This document shows positions 9,580 to 18,598 of a DNA stretch of 64,000 bases, piece after piece (within the stretch, counting starts at the first letter, position 1; each line of letters starts with the position of its first letter). The stretch comes from CALHRB01 sp964473465 (lineage in GTDB: Bacteria; Bacteroidota; Ignavibacteria; Kapaibacteriales; UBA2268). The notes under the pieces are model-generated. The model ran no database searches. It had not been told where the DNA came from and worked only from the letters and a program-made list of their open reading frames with translations. The DNA lies in assembly GCA_964473465.1 (NCBI GenBank), contig CAYYPE010000002.1, forward strand, positions 124,001 through 188,000. Direction: 5' to 3'. The translations under genes were made by a program, and so were the position numbers.

Positions 9580-11208
9580 ATGTCTTTGATATTAGAATCC
9601 AATATTGTTGATATATTAAATGAAAAAATCTTCCCGGGCAGGCTTGAATTAGAAAACGGGAAAATTATATCTATAGAAGAGATTGAAGGCAGTTTTGATA
9701 ATTATATTCTTCCCGGCTTCATTGATTCACATATTCATATCGAAAGCTCAATGCTTGTTCCCTCAAATTTTGCTAAGATAGCATCTGTTCATGGAACTGT
9801 GGCAACTATTTCAGACCCCCACGAAATTGCCAATGTTCTTGGCGTAAAAGGGATTGAATTTATGATAAATGATGCCGCAAAAGTGCCTTTTAAATTTTAT
9901 TTTGGTGCCCCGTCCTGCGTTCCCGCTACAACTTTCGAAACTGCCGGCGGCAGAATTACGGGAAATGATATTGAAGAACTTTTTGATAAATATCACCTTA
10001 AATATCTTAGCGAAATGATGAATTATCCGGGTGTGATCTTCGAGGATAAGGAAGTCATCGAAAAAATCAATATTGCTAAAACGAGAGGTCTTCCTATTGA
10101 TGGTCATTCCCCAAAACTAAGGGGAAGAGATCTGGAAAAATATATTAAAGCAGGTATTTCGACAGACCACGAAACAACTGAATTGGATGAAGCATTGGAA
10201 AAAATTAGTCTTGGTATGAAAATCCTTATCAGAGAGGGATCTGCTGCTAATGACTTTGATAAACTTAACAGCCTGATATCCTCTGATAACGATATGGTAA
10301 TGTTTTGCAGCGATGATAAACATCCTGATGATTTACTAAAAGGACATATTAATCTTATGTTTAAAAAAGCTATCCAGAACGGTCATAATCTTTTCAAAGT
10401 TCTGAAAGCAGCCTCCTACAATCCTGTCAAACATTATAATCTGAATGTCGGTCTATTACGGGTTGGTGATGATGCAGATTTTATTATTGTCAATAATCTT
10501 TATGAATTCAATATTAAAAATACTTTTGTTAAAGGAATAAAAATTGCAGAAAACGGTCATTCACTTCTACCTGACTTAAATGTTAATTTAATAAACAAAA
10601 TCGAATGCAATGAAAAATTTCCTTACAACTTTTTTCTGAAACCACAGGGAAAGAAGGTAAAAGTAATTGAAGTAATTGATGGTGAAATAATTACAAATGC
10701 AACCACAGCAGATGAATTTGTTATTCATAGCAATGTAGTTTCTGATATTTCTCAGGATATATTAAAATGTACAGTTGTTAACAGATATGAGAATACGAAG
10801 CCGTCAGTAGGTTTTGTCAAAGGTATTGGCTTAAAAACCGGTGCGATAGCATCGAGCGTAGCCCATGATTCACATAATATCATAGCAGTTGGAGTATCGG
10901 ATAATGAAATCTGCAAAGCGGTGAATGCAGTTATAAACCTTGGAGGTGGGTTGGTTGCGGTTGATGGAACGGATTACTCACTTTTACCATTACCGGTGGC
11001 AGGTCTGATGAGCGATAGAAATGCATATGAAGTGGCAGAAAAATATTCTCTGCTGCAAGAAAAAGTCAAATCATTTGGTTCGACCCTAAAATCACCTTTT
11101 ATGACGCTTTCCTTTCTGGCATTGCTTGTTATTCCAAGCTTAAAGTTAAGCGATAAAGGGCTCTTTGATGTCCAGACATTTTCCTTAACGGAACTTCATA
11201 CAGAATAA
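9580..11208 (+). CDS. ade: Adenine deaminase
   Basis: The 542-residue protein is an amidohydrolase of the bacterial adenine deaminase (AdeC/YicP) type, which converts adenine to hypoxanthine and ammonia for purine salvage. Visible features are the composite amidohydrolase start (ILPGFIDSHIHIESSML, metal-binding HxH) near residue 45, the SDPHEIANVLG motif near 78, the DGHSPKLRG segment near 173, DHETTE near 195, and the C-terminal domain with VAHDSHNIIAVGVSD near 425. Length is slightly below the usual 550-590. It lies 43 bases after rsmI on the same strand. Confidence 0.92.
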   Translation: MSLILESNIVDILNEKIFPGRLELENGKIISIEEIEGSFDNYILPGFIDSHIHIESSMLVPSNFAKIASVHGTVATISDPHEIANVLGVKGIEFMINDAAKVPFKFYFGAPSCVPATTFETAGGRITGNDIEELFDKYHLKYLSEMMNYPGVIFEDKEVIEKINIAKTRGLPIDGHSPKLRGRDLEKYIKAGISTDHETTELDEALEKISLGMKILIREGSAANDFDKLNSLISSDNDMVMFCSDDKHPDDLLKGHINLMFKKAIQNGHNLFKVLKAASYNPVKHYNLNVGLLRVGDDADFIIVNNLYEFNIKNTFVKGIKIAENGHSLLPDLNVNLINKIECNEKFPYNFFLKPQGKKVKVIEVIDGEIITNATTADEFVIHSNVVSDISQDILKCTVVNRYENTKPSVGFVKGIGLKTGAIASSVAHDSHNIIAVGVSDNEICKAVNAVINLGGGLVAVDGTDYSLLPLPVAGLMSDRNAYEVAEKYSLLQEKVKSFGSTLKSPFMTLSFLALLVIPSLKLSDKGLFDVQTFSLTELHTE

Positions 11209-11271
11209 TTTTGTTTTTGGATTTTTATTTTATTAATTTACGTGAAGTTCTCGAACAAAGAGAGGTGAAAT

Positions 11272-11664
11272 ATGACAATTATATCAGGTCTTTATGTACC
11301 GGGCTCGAAATATGATACCACATTGCCTTATACATATATGGCAAAGGAATTCATTATTGAGGGCGAAGAGGACATTACCAATCATTATTTTGCTGACACA
11401 ATCTGTGGTTTGATTGACTATCTTGATGAACATTCAATATCGCCCGAAAGTGTTGAGATTTTTGGTGTTTATCGGAACAGAGAAATTTTGCTCGATAAAA
11501 AATACTGCACAGACGATAATGGTCACTGGTTAAAACGGCCCGACATATGTCATTCACTTGAACAGCACTACAAAGAGACAATGGAACTTCAATACAAGGG
11601 ACATCTGGAACATTCTGATTGTGCATTTACTGATAGAGAACGTGAGGGTATAGGTCCGTTTTAA
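11272..11664 (+). CDS. Conserved-looking hypothetical protein with Cys/His-rich C-terminus
   Basis: I do not recognise this 130-residue protein. It is soluble, with no signal peptide or membrane segment. A strong ribosome binding site (AGAGAGGTGA, 11259-11268) lies just before the ATG, so it is very likely a real gene. The last third holds C79, H85, C93, H94, H99, H111, H114 and C117, a set that could coordinate a metal. The first half looks like a mixed alpha/beta domain. It lies 63 bases after adenine deaminase and 21 bases before the aminopeptidase gene, possibly in one transcript. No function can be assigned from sequence alone. Confidence 0.75.
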   Translation: MTIISGLYVPGSKYDTTLPYTYMAKEFIIEGEEDITNHYFADTICGLIDYLDEHSISPESVEIFGVYRNREILLDKKYCTDDNGHWLKRPDICHSLEQHYKETMELQYKGHLEHSDCAFTDREREGIGPF

Positions 11665-11685
11665 GTTTATTTACCATAGGTGTTT

Positions 11686-13707
11686 ATGTATTATAATATA
11701 TTAATTATATTTATTTTATTTTGTATAAATAATTCTCTTCTTTCTCAAAACCATATAAAAAAAGATAATCTTCTGGCTAAGGAAATCGCAAAGCCAACTC
11801 AATTTATTGAACAGGCTTTTGATGTTCTTCATTATGATGTTTATTTAAATCTAACTAAAGCACCTACACCTGAAACCAATGGGATTTGCCGGATACACAT
11901 AAAATGGACAGATACCCCTGACACAAACAAATTTTATTTTCACCTTAGGGATTTAATAATTGATTCTGCTTTTTACGGAAATACCCGTATCGATACAAAA
12001 GAAGTTGGAGATAAGTCCTCACCGACATACCATTATGAAATACCCCCTCCTTATGGGAAAATCGGGGATACAGTTATAATTACAATTTATTATCACGGAA
12101 GAATGACAACTGAGCCAATGAGCCCATACTGGGGGGGTGTTGGCTCACGAGGAACATCACTTTTTGCTATGGGTGTAGGTTTTTATAACAACTATGTCTC
12201 TGCAACTCAACACTGGATGCCTTGCTATGACCATCCATCAGACAAAGCAACTTTTCGGGGGGTTTTCGAAGTAAAATCTGATAAAACAGTTGCCTCGACA
12301 GGTAAATTAATAAGAGCCGAAAAAATATCAGATTCAACCAAAGTATATGAATGGATGACTATTTATCCTGCTGCTACATATTTATTAACCTTTGCAGTGG
12401 ATAATTACATTCATATCAGTGCTCCCGGTTCTGATACTCCAGTTGATATATATACGTTGAGAAATGATAGTGCGGCTTCAGCAAGAAACTACCGACTTGT
12501 TCCAAAGATGATAGATGCTTTTGAGCATATGTTTGGCAAATATCCTTTCGAAAAAGCTGGGTATGTTAATACTCCAATTGGTGCTATGGAACATCAGACA
12601 ATGATATCATATCCCGCAAATTTAATAAGAAGCACCGATTCAATTAACATGGTTGCGGCTCATGAGCTTGCCCATCAGTGGTTTGGTAATCTTGTTACCT
12701 GCAAGGATTTTCGTGATGCCTGGCTGAATGAGAGCTTTGCCACTTATTGTGAATCATTATGGTTGGAATATCTCTTCGGGTTCGAAAAATATCTGGCAAA
12801 TCAGAAAGCCAAAGCAGAGCGTTATTTGAACGCAATTTCGAAGCAGGAAGGTGTTTTTCCACTTTATGATTTTCCCAGAACCCCACCATCGTCCAATTAC
12901 CCTGAAACAATCTATCAGAAAGGAGCAGTTGTATTGGGTATGCTCAGATATGAACTTGGCGATTCTCTTTTCTTTGGTTCATTGAAGCACTATCTTAATA
13001 AATTTGCTTATTCCTCTGCAAACACAGAGGATTTAAAGAATTCAATTGAAGAATTTACTGGAATTGAACTCGACTGGTTTTTCAACCAATGGGTTTATGG
13101 CAAGGGCTGGCCTGTTCTTTCCTTTGAGGATTATTGGGATAGATCTGTTGATTTTTGGCAATTAAGTCTCAAATGTCATCAATTGCAGATTAATGATTGG
13201 GGGGCATTCGATAATGTTCCTATAGAATTAAATTTTCAACTTAAAAATGGAGAGTTACTTACTAAGGTTTTAAAACTAAATTCAGAATTTGAACAATGGC
13301 TGGTTACCGACTCCATTCCAGTAATAAGTTACACTGGACCTTGGTGGATGAATTCTTATGAGCCTCTGAACTTATGGAAAGGTATTAATCCTAAGTTGGT
13401 TCATTCTTTGTTGACATTTACTGTTAGCGGTGATGTTGCCGAAGATCAAACTAAAGACAATAGAATTGCTTTCTATCCAAATCCGGTAAATTCATTTGTT
13501 AGAATTGAGTTCATCGCCAATCAAGGTTTTGCAAACCTCAATATAATTAATTCCTTTGGCGAAGAAATACTCAACAAGATAATCACTACCGACGATGATT
13601 GGAATAAATTCCATTTTGACACTCAGACATTACCATCTGGAATATATATGATTAAAATCAGGCAAGGGACAAAAATAATAACAGGAAAATTTGTGATTGC
13701 GAATTAA
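11686..13707 (+). CDS. Secreted M1-family aminopeptidase with T9SS sorting domain
   Basis: This is a zinc metallopeptidase of family M1. It has a signal peptide (residues about 3-20), an M1 N-terminal beta domain, the substrate-binding motif present as GAMEH rather than GAMEN near residue 304, and HELAHQWFGN with zinc ligands H326 and H330 plus E349 in NESF. The last 80 residues form a T9SS type-A sorting domain (FYPNPVNSFVRIEF, then GIYMIKIRQG). I chose ATG 11686 over the GTG at 11680 because an AGG lies five bases upstream; the two differ by two codons. It probably trims peptides at the cell surface or outside the cell. A bidirectional terminator follows. Confidence 0.9.
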   Translation: MYYNILIIFILFCINNSLLSQNHIKKDNLLAKEIAKPTQFIEQAFDVLHYDVYLNLTKAPTPETNGICRIHIKWTDTPDTNKFYFHLRDLIIDSAFYGNTRIDTKEVGDKSSPTYHYEIPPPYGKIGDTVIITIYYHGRMTTEPMSPYWGGVGSRGTSLFAMGVGFYNNYVSATQHWMPCYDHPSDKATFRGVFEVKSDKTVASTGKLIRAEKISDSTKVYEWMTIYPAATYLLTFAVDNYIHISAPGSDTPVDIYTLRNDSAASARNYRLVPKMIDAFEHMFGKYPFEKAGYVNTPIGAMEHQTMISYPANLIRSTDSINMVAAHELAHQWFGNLVTCKDFRDAWLNESFATYCESLWLEYLFGFEKYLANQKAKAERYLNAISKQEGVFPLYDFPRTPPSSNYPETIYQKGAVVLGMLRYELGDSLFFGSLKHYLNKFAYSSANTEDLKNSIEEFTGIELDWFFNQWVYGKGWPVLSFEDYWDRSVDFWQLSLKCHQLQINDWGAFDNVPIELNFQLKNGELLTKVLKLNSEFEQWLVTDSIPVISYTGPWWMNSYEPLNLWKGINPKLVHSLLTFTVSGDVAEDQTKDNRIAFYPNPVNSFVRIEFIANQGFANLNIINSFGEEILNKIITTDDDWNKFHFDTQTLPSGIYMIKIRQGTKIITGKFVIAN

Positions 13708-13741
13708 CTACACAATTTTCAAAACAACGAATCACAAAAAT

Positions 13742-13761
13742 AAAAAGGTTACAGCCTTTTT
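13742..13761. terminator. Bidirectional intrinsic terminator between convergent genes
   Basis: A 7-bp inverted repeat AAAAAGG / CCTTTTT with a six-base loop lies between the convergent aminopeptidase and lipoprotein genes. The A-run on one side and T-run on the other make it a plausible terminator on both strands, though the stem has only two G-C pairs. Confidence 0.55.
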
Positions 13762-13786
13762 TAGTTTGATAACAGGAATAAATAAT

Positions 13787-14200
13787 CTAATCCGTGAGAC
13801 TCACAATATACCAGCTTTCATCAAACTTTGCCGTTACAAATGTTATCGTCTTCAGATAATCGAACTCAATATTTAACTTATAGGAGTGTTCACTTAATGA
13901 ATCCGACTTAAAATCAGTAATAGGCTTGTTATTAATTATCCTCCGGATTCTTGAAAGCTCATCATAGAGTTCCAGTTTTTCGAGTGCAAGATAGGGATAA
14001 CCTGAAGGTCTCATCATAAGCCTGATTGCCGCAGGGACATTGTTACTGTCAAGCTCGGACTTGAAGAGATAAACCGTGCCGATAGGAGACTTTTGATTTG
14101 CTTCAATCTGTGGTCTTGAAATTCTCTTGCCTCCAACGGTAAAAACCTCACAACCATAGAGGAGAATGCAGCAGAAAGATAATATATATATTTTTTTCAT
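13787..14200 (-). CDS. Small lipoprotein of unknown function
   Basis: The 137-residue protein has a short lipoprotein signal peptide with lipobox LLYGC, giving a lipidated Cys17. The mature part is a small globular domain ending in a strand-rich segment (TFVTAKFDESWYIVSLTD) that resembles NTF2-like folds of the type that reports a residual after summing terms; this is only an impression. Its start overlaps the stop of the upstream hydrolase by 4 bases, so the two are co-translated. No family is recognised. Confidence 0.75.
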   Translation of the reverse strand: MKKIYILSFCCILLYGCEVFTVGGKRISRPQIEANQKSPIGTVYLFKSELDSNNVPAAIRLMMRPSGYPYLALEKLELYDELSRIRRIINNKPITDFKSDSLSEHSYKLNIEFDYLKTITFVTAKFDESWYIVSLTD

Positions 14201-15042
14201 TGTAACCCAATAAATTGTTTTGTCTCGGTTATTAAATCTTCAAGTGCCTGATTGGTTTTCGTAAATGGATGCTCCACTCCAAAAGTATGACCAGTTTTTT
14301 CTATTATTTTCATCCTCAAGCCCTGATTATTTTTTAAAGCTCCAGCAATTTCGTTAGCTTCTGAAACAGGCACAGTCATATCTTCACTTCCGTGAAGAAT
14401 CAGAACAGGATGATTAAAATTTTTCAAAGCACTCATTAGTTTTTCATTATAATTATTTTGTTCAATATCCTCCAAATAGCTTAAGTTAATTGATAATTCC
14501 TGCCCTGTCCTGTTGTTAGTAAATCGAAGGCAACCATCCTTTCGCCACTGTTCTTTTTGTCGCTCGGTATATCTGGCAAATCTTGAAATAGAAGCCAAAA
14601 GAACCAAACCATCGGGTTTTATTACCTCAGAAGCCAGAATACTAATGGCTCCACCTAATGAATGACCAACCATAAAAACTTTACCATTCCATATTTCTAC
14701 GTAGGACTTAACTTCAACAAGTGTGCCATCCTTGAACTTCGAAAATACTTCGATAACATCCGAGACTTCACGTGAAACAGTATTCGAAGAAAATTTCCCG
14801 GGATGTGCCACCAAATCAGAGCCTTCAATCATTCCATTTAGTGAAAAGTCAAATCTTATCACTATTGCATTGCTCTGAGCAAGCGATTTCGATAAATAAG
14901 GAATAAAACCCCAATCCTTCCATCCTTTGAAACCGTGCAGAATAATAACCAAAGGAAGATTTTTTAACCCTTCATTATAGAGTATATTTCCTTTAATTTC
15001 ATCATTGTAATGATTTATAAAGCTGAATCTTTCTTCAATCAT
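14197..15042 (-). CDS. Alpha/beta hydrolase
   Basis: This 281-residue cytoplasmic alpha/beta hydrolase has the oxyanion-hole motif ILHGFKGWKDWG near residue 34, nucleophile elbow GHSLGG near 127, an acidic residue in LILHGSEDMTVP near 218 and a catalytic His in KTGHTFG near 250. The family resembles dienelactone-hydrolase-like or BAAT-like acyl hydrolases; the substrate is unknown. The downstream lipoprotein overlaps it by 4 bases. The stretch 14764-14779 inside the gene resembles a parS site (see findings). Confidence 0.88.
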   Translation of the reverse strand: MIEERFSFINHYNDEIKGNILYNEGLKNLPLVIILHGFKGWKDWGFIPYLSKSLAQSNAIVIRFDFSLNGMIEGSDLVAHPGKFSSNTVSREVSDVIEVFSKFKDGTLVEVKSYVEIWNGKVFMVGHSLGGAISILASEVIKPDGLVLLASISRFARYTERQKEQWRKDGCLRFTNNRTGQELSINLSYLEDIEQNNYNEKLMSALKNFNHPVLILHGSEDMTVPVSEANEIAGALKNNQGLRMKIIEKTGHTFGVEHPFTKTNQALEDLITETKQFIGLQ

Positions 15043-15209
15043 ATAAATAAATTTTCGAAATCACTGATTGCCACAAATTAATATCGTCATTTTCGGTTTG
15101 AACCATTACAAAATTATAAAGAAAAAACGCTGATTATTCAACAAAAACTTATTTATTGAACGTTCGTTAATAAAATTTTGAACATTTGTTATGATGGAAA
15201 TTTGACACT

Positions 15210-15830
15210 ATGTTGAAGATTGCACAACTTTTGAATTTAGATGTCCCTCTGGTTTTGGCTTCGAAATCCCCCAGACGAAAAAAATTACTTGAACAGCTTG
15301 GTTTGACTTTTGATGTTATTCCATCCGATTTTGCTGAAGAAAATCATTCAAAAGATTATCTGCCAGAAGAATATGTCCAGAAATTATCTCTTGAGAAAGC
15401 ATTAAATGTCGCACGAAAGATAAATTATTCTTCAATAATTATTGGTGCTGACACTATTGTCCTGCTTGATGGCGAGATTATAAACAAACCAGTTGATGAA
15501 AGTGATGCCAGATTTATTCTTAACAAGCTTAGTAATCAGACGCATACCGTTCTGACTGGATTATCTTTTGTAAAGGTTCCTGAACAGAAATATATTACCA
15601 CCTATCAAAAAACACTGGTTACGTTCAGGGAACTTGATGAAAACGAAATTGAGGCATATATCAAAAGCGGATCCCCGCTTGACAAAGCCGGTGCTTATGG
15701 GATTCAGGATGATTTCGGGGCTTTATTTGTTAGTTATATTGAAGGTTGTTATTATAATATTGTTGGGTTACCGCTTGAACTATTCTATCAAACATTAAAA
15801 GAATTCATTAAATCGAATTATGGAAACTGA
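15210..15830 (+). CDS. maf: Maf-family nucleotide pyrophosphatase
   Basis: The 206-residue protein belongs to the Maf/YhdE group, which hydrolyses dTTP, UTP or modified nucleoside triphosphates to monophosphates and limits misincorporation. It shows the family start LVLASKSPRRKKLLEQLGL near residue 14, IIGADTIV near 72, the NKP motif, and GAYGIQDDFGALFV near 163. The length fits. Its stop overlaps the start of plsY by 11 bases, so the two are translated from one message. Confidence 0.93.
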   Translation: MLKIAQLLNLDVPLVLASKSPRRKKLLEQLGLTFDVIPSDFAEENHSKDYLPEEYVQKLSLEKALNVARKINYSSIIIGADTIVLLDGEIINKPVDESDARFILNKLSNQTHTVLTGLSFVKVPEQKYITTYQKTLVTFRELDENEIEAYIKSGSPLDKAGAYGIQDDFGALFVSYIEGCYYNIVGLPLELFYQTLKEFIKSNYGN

Positions 15831-16491
15831 AAGCATATTTAATAATATCATATTAAATTATATCATCTGGGGATTAGCTTCTTATCTTATTGGCACTTTT
15901 CCTTCGGCTCTTTTTATTATTAGATTGGTCAAAGGGACGGATATCAGGCAGGAGGGAACCGGAAATATCGGTGCAATGAACAGCTATGATATAACTGGTA
16001 AGAAATGGGTGGGTATTTCAGTCTTTTTTCTTGATGCTTTGAAAGGTTTTGTGGCTGTTTTATTAGTAAAAATATTTTTTTCGAACCTTCTGATTCCCTT
16101 GACTGTCTCAGCATTTTGTGTTGTTTTAGGTCATAATTTTAATATATTTCTCAAATTCAAGGGGGGAAGAGGGCTTGCGACTTCTGTTGGAGCCTATTCA
16201 CTAATTAACCCTTTTATGATTCTATTCTGGGCTGTTATGTGGGTTGTTGGATATTATGTTATAAAGCGAAATGTTCATGTTGCTAACGCCTTTGCTACAG
16301 TATTTATGCCTCTGATGTTCTATTACACTCCCGAGCAGATTACAGGCTTACTGAACTTCACTCTTGACGGTAATAAGATAAATACAGCATTATCAATGAT
16401 ACCACTGGTTTTATTAATCCTAATTAGGCATTTTAGCCCGCTTTCAGAGCTTATAAAAGCAAAAATGGAACAGATGAACAGGAATGAATAA
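15820..16491 (+). CDS. plsY: Glycerol-3-phosphate acyltransferase PlsY
   Basis: PlsY transfers an acyl group from acyl phosphate to glycerol-3-phosphate, the first step of phospholipid synthesis, in the inner membrane. The 223-residue protein has five or six hydrophobic segments and the conserved PlsY loops: GTFPSALFI near residue 25, GTGNIGAMN near 46, and GHNFNIFLKFKGGRGLAT near 104. Another conserved stretch is LLILIRH near the C-terminus. It overlaps maf by 11 bases and converges on the next gene with only 5 bases between stops. Confidence 0.95.
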   Translation: METESIFNNIILNYIIWGLASYLIGTFPSALFIIRLVKGTDIRQEGTGNIGAMNSYDITGKKWVGISVFFLDALKGFVAVLLVKIFFSNLLIPLTVSAFCVVLGHNFNIFLKFKGGRGLATSVGAYSLINPFMILFWAVMWVVGYYVIKRNVHVANAFATVFMPLMFYYTPEQITGLLNFTLDGNKINTALSMIPLVLLILIRHFSPLSELIKAKMEQMNRNE

Positions 16492-16496
16492 ATACC

Positions 16497-18524
16497 CTAT
16501 CTGCTTCCCTTTAATTTCTCGGCAATTGCGAGTTGCTCCCTTGCAACAGTAATTGATGAGTCTAAAGCAAGAACAAGCCTGAAATCGTTTATTGCATCAT
16601 CGTATTCTTTAAGTTTAATACTCGCTTTGCCCCTGAAGACAAGCATAACGATATTACCATACTCAAATGATAAAGCTTTTGTATATGTTTCTTTAGCAAG
16701 GTCATAGCGATTAAGAAACTCGTATGCTCTTGCTTTGTTAATATAAGCCTCGCCGAAATCTTTCTTTAGCTTAATTGCTTCGTCAAAGTCTTTGATTGCT
16801 TCCTCGAAATTCCTCGAACTTAACTTTGTTAAGCCTCTGAAATAGTAGCTATCCGGAAATTTCTGATTTAAATTAATTGCAATATTTAAATCTTTAAGTG
16901 CTTTTTCGTTTTCTCCGTTTCTGTAATAAGATTTGCCCCTAAGGTAATACCCATAAAAGAAATTTGGCGTAGTGCTGATATATTTTGTGTAGTCCTTGAT
17001 AGCTTGTGAATAATTTCCTAATTCCAGATGACAATGACCCCGGTTAAGGTAAATCTCTGAATCGAATGGGAATAATTCAATAAATTTGTTATATAATTCG
17101 ATGGCTTTTTCGTGTTGACGAACCTTGAAGTAAAGTATGCCCAGATTCTTATATGTATGATGATATTTCGGATTCAGTTCAAGTGCTTTCAAAAAGTCAG
17201 CCAGAGCAGGATTATAGTCCTTGTTTTGAAAATATGCTAATCCTCTGTTGTTGTAAGCTCTTGCTTTTTGGGGGGATTTCTCAACAACATCATTCCAGAG
17301 AGTAAGTTCGTCTTTCCAAACTTCATTTCTTGTATATGTAAGTATTGAAAAAATCAATATTACAAAACCCGTAATAGCATATCCTATAATTTTTTGTTTT
17401 ATCGCTAATTGGATTATTCCGGTAAACAAAAGAACGAAACCAAACATTGGAAGGTAAAGCCTGTGCTCGAAGATGACATCATTAATGGGAATGATTGATG
17501 ATTCAATCGAAAGAGTAATATAAATCCAGAATATTCCTAATGAAATAAGCTTATTTGTTTTAAGCGTTAGAAAAGCAATTGCCAATACACCTAAATTAAA
17601 AAGGAAGCCCAGAATTGTCCAGAGTTCAAAAAAGCTTTCAGAAACCGGGAAATAGTAATCAAAATTTTGTGGATAGGGAATAAATAATAGTTTGAAATAT
17701 GTTGCAATTACTCTAAATTGAGTGAAAAGATAGTTTGCTGAGGTTATAGTTTCCCCATCAGGCGAAATTTTCGGTGAAAAGATTTCTGATGGTTTAAGCA
17801 AAGCTGCAAAAAGAGCAACACCGATAACAATAAAAATTACTGCAAAAAGGATATAACCGAATTTATTCCCTTTTGACTTTGGAAAAAGAATAAATTCAGA
17901 AACCATAATAGTCAATGGTATTGTTAAAGCATTTTCTTTGGAGAAGAATGCTAACAACATAGCTAATCCAGACAGCACAAATTGAAGTATTGAATTTTTT
18001 CCGTCAATATTTCTTAATTTACCGCTGATATAAAACCAAACAGACATCAGATAAAATAGTGTGCTGATTGAAGCAAGCCGCTGGTAAATATAAGTAACAG
18101 CCTGTGTTTGAATTGGATGGGCAACAAATAATAAAGCTCCAAGCAAGGCTATTATTTCTTTATTTTCAGAAATTTTATCTTCCTTCAAAGCGGGTGTTGA
18201 TAGAACAAGTTTAATCAAATTGAATACCAGCAATCCGTTAATAGTATGTATCAATATATTAACAATGAAAAACCCTGTTAACCCATTTGGTTCAATTGCT
18301 AAATTCAGAGCAAGAGTAAAAAATGTTACAATTCTGAAAGGATTAATATCAAAAAAAGCTTTGAAATTAAAAGGATCCCTGAATGCAGGCAACCCTGTCC
18401 AGAGCAAATCATCGAAATGAGTTGAATTCCCGAATATATTGGAATATATTATAAAAGCCAGAATTACGATAGACGATATTGATACTATCCTAAAAATATT
18501 ATTTTTTTGATTACTGTTATTCAT
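16497..18524 (-). CDS. Membrane protein with C-terminal TPR repeats (TMTC/GT-C-like)
   Basis: The N-terminal 400 residues contain about ten hydrophobic segments separated by short loops, including an early HFDDLLW loop and EHRLYLPMFG near residue 350. This layout resembles the multi-membrane TPR proteins related to TMTC/O-mannosyltransferase (GT-C) proteins. From about 415 to the end there are seven to eight tetratricopeptide repeats (ARAYNNRGLAYFQNKDY and others). Whether it is an active glycosyltransferase is not shown. An early membrane-side acidic pair (DD) is present, as in GT-C enzymes. Confidence 0.75.
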   Translation of the reverse strand: MNNSNQKNNIFRIVSISSIVILAFIIYSNIFGNSTHFDDLLWTGLPAFRDPFNFKAFFDINPFRIVTFFTLALNLAIEPNGLTGFFIVNILIHTINGLLVFNLIKLVLSTPALKEDKISENKEIIALLGALLFVAHPIQTQAVTYIYQRLASISTLFYLMSVWFYISGKLRNIDGKNSILQFVLSGLAMLLAFFSKENALTIPLTIMVSEFILFPKSKGNKFGYILFAVIFIVIGVALFAALLKPSEIFSPKISPDGETITSANYLFTQFRVIATYFKLLFIPYPQNFDYYFPVSESFFELWTILGFLFNLGVLAIAFLTLKTNKLISLGIFWIYITLSIESSIIPINDVIFEHRLYLPMFGFVLLFTGIIQLAIKQKIIGYAITGFVILIFSILTYTRNEVWKDELTLWNDVVEKSPQKARAYNNRGLAYFQNKDYNPALADFLKALELNPKYHHTYKNLGILYFKVRQHEKAIELYNKFIELFPFDSEIYLNRGHCHLELGNYSQAIKDYTKYISTTPNFFYGYYLRGKSYYRNGENEKALKDLNIAINLNQKFPDSYYFRGLTKLSSRNFEEAIKDFDEAIKLKKDFGEAYINKARAYEFLNRYDLAKETYTKALSFEYGNIVMLVFRGKASIKLKEYDDAINDFRLVLALDSSITVAREQLAIAEKLKGSR

Positions 18525-18598
18525 ATCTAAAAAATGAAATTTGAAAATAAAAAGACATCAATTTTAATAAAATAATGCAAAGATTACAAAAAATCTAC

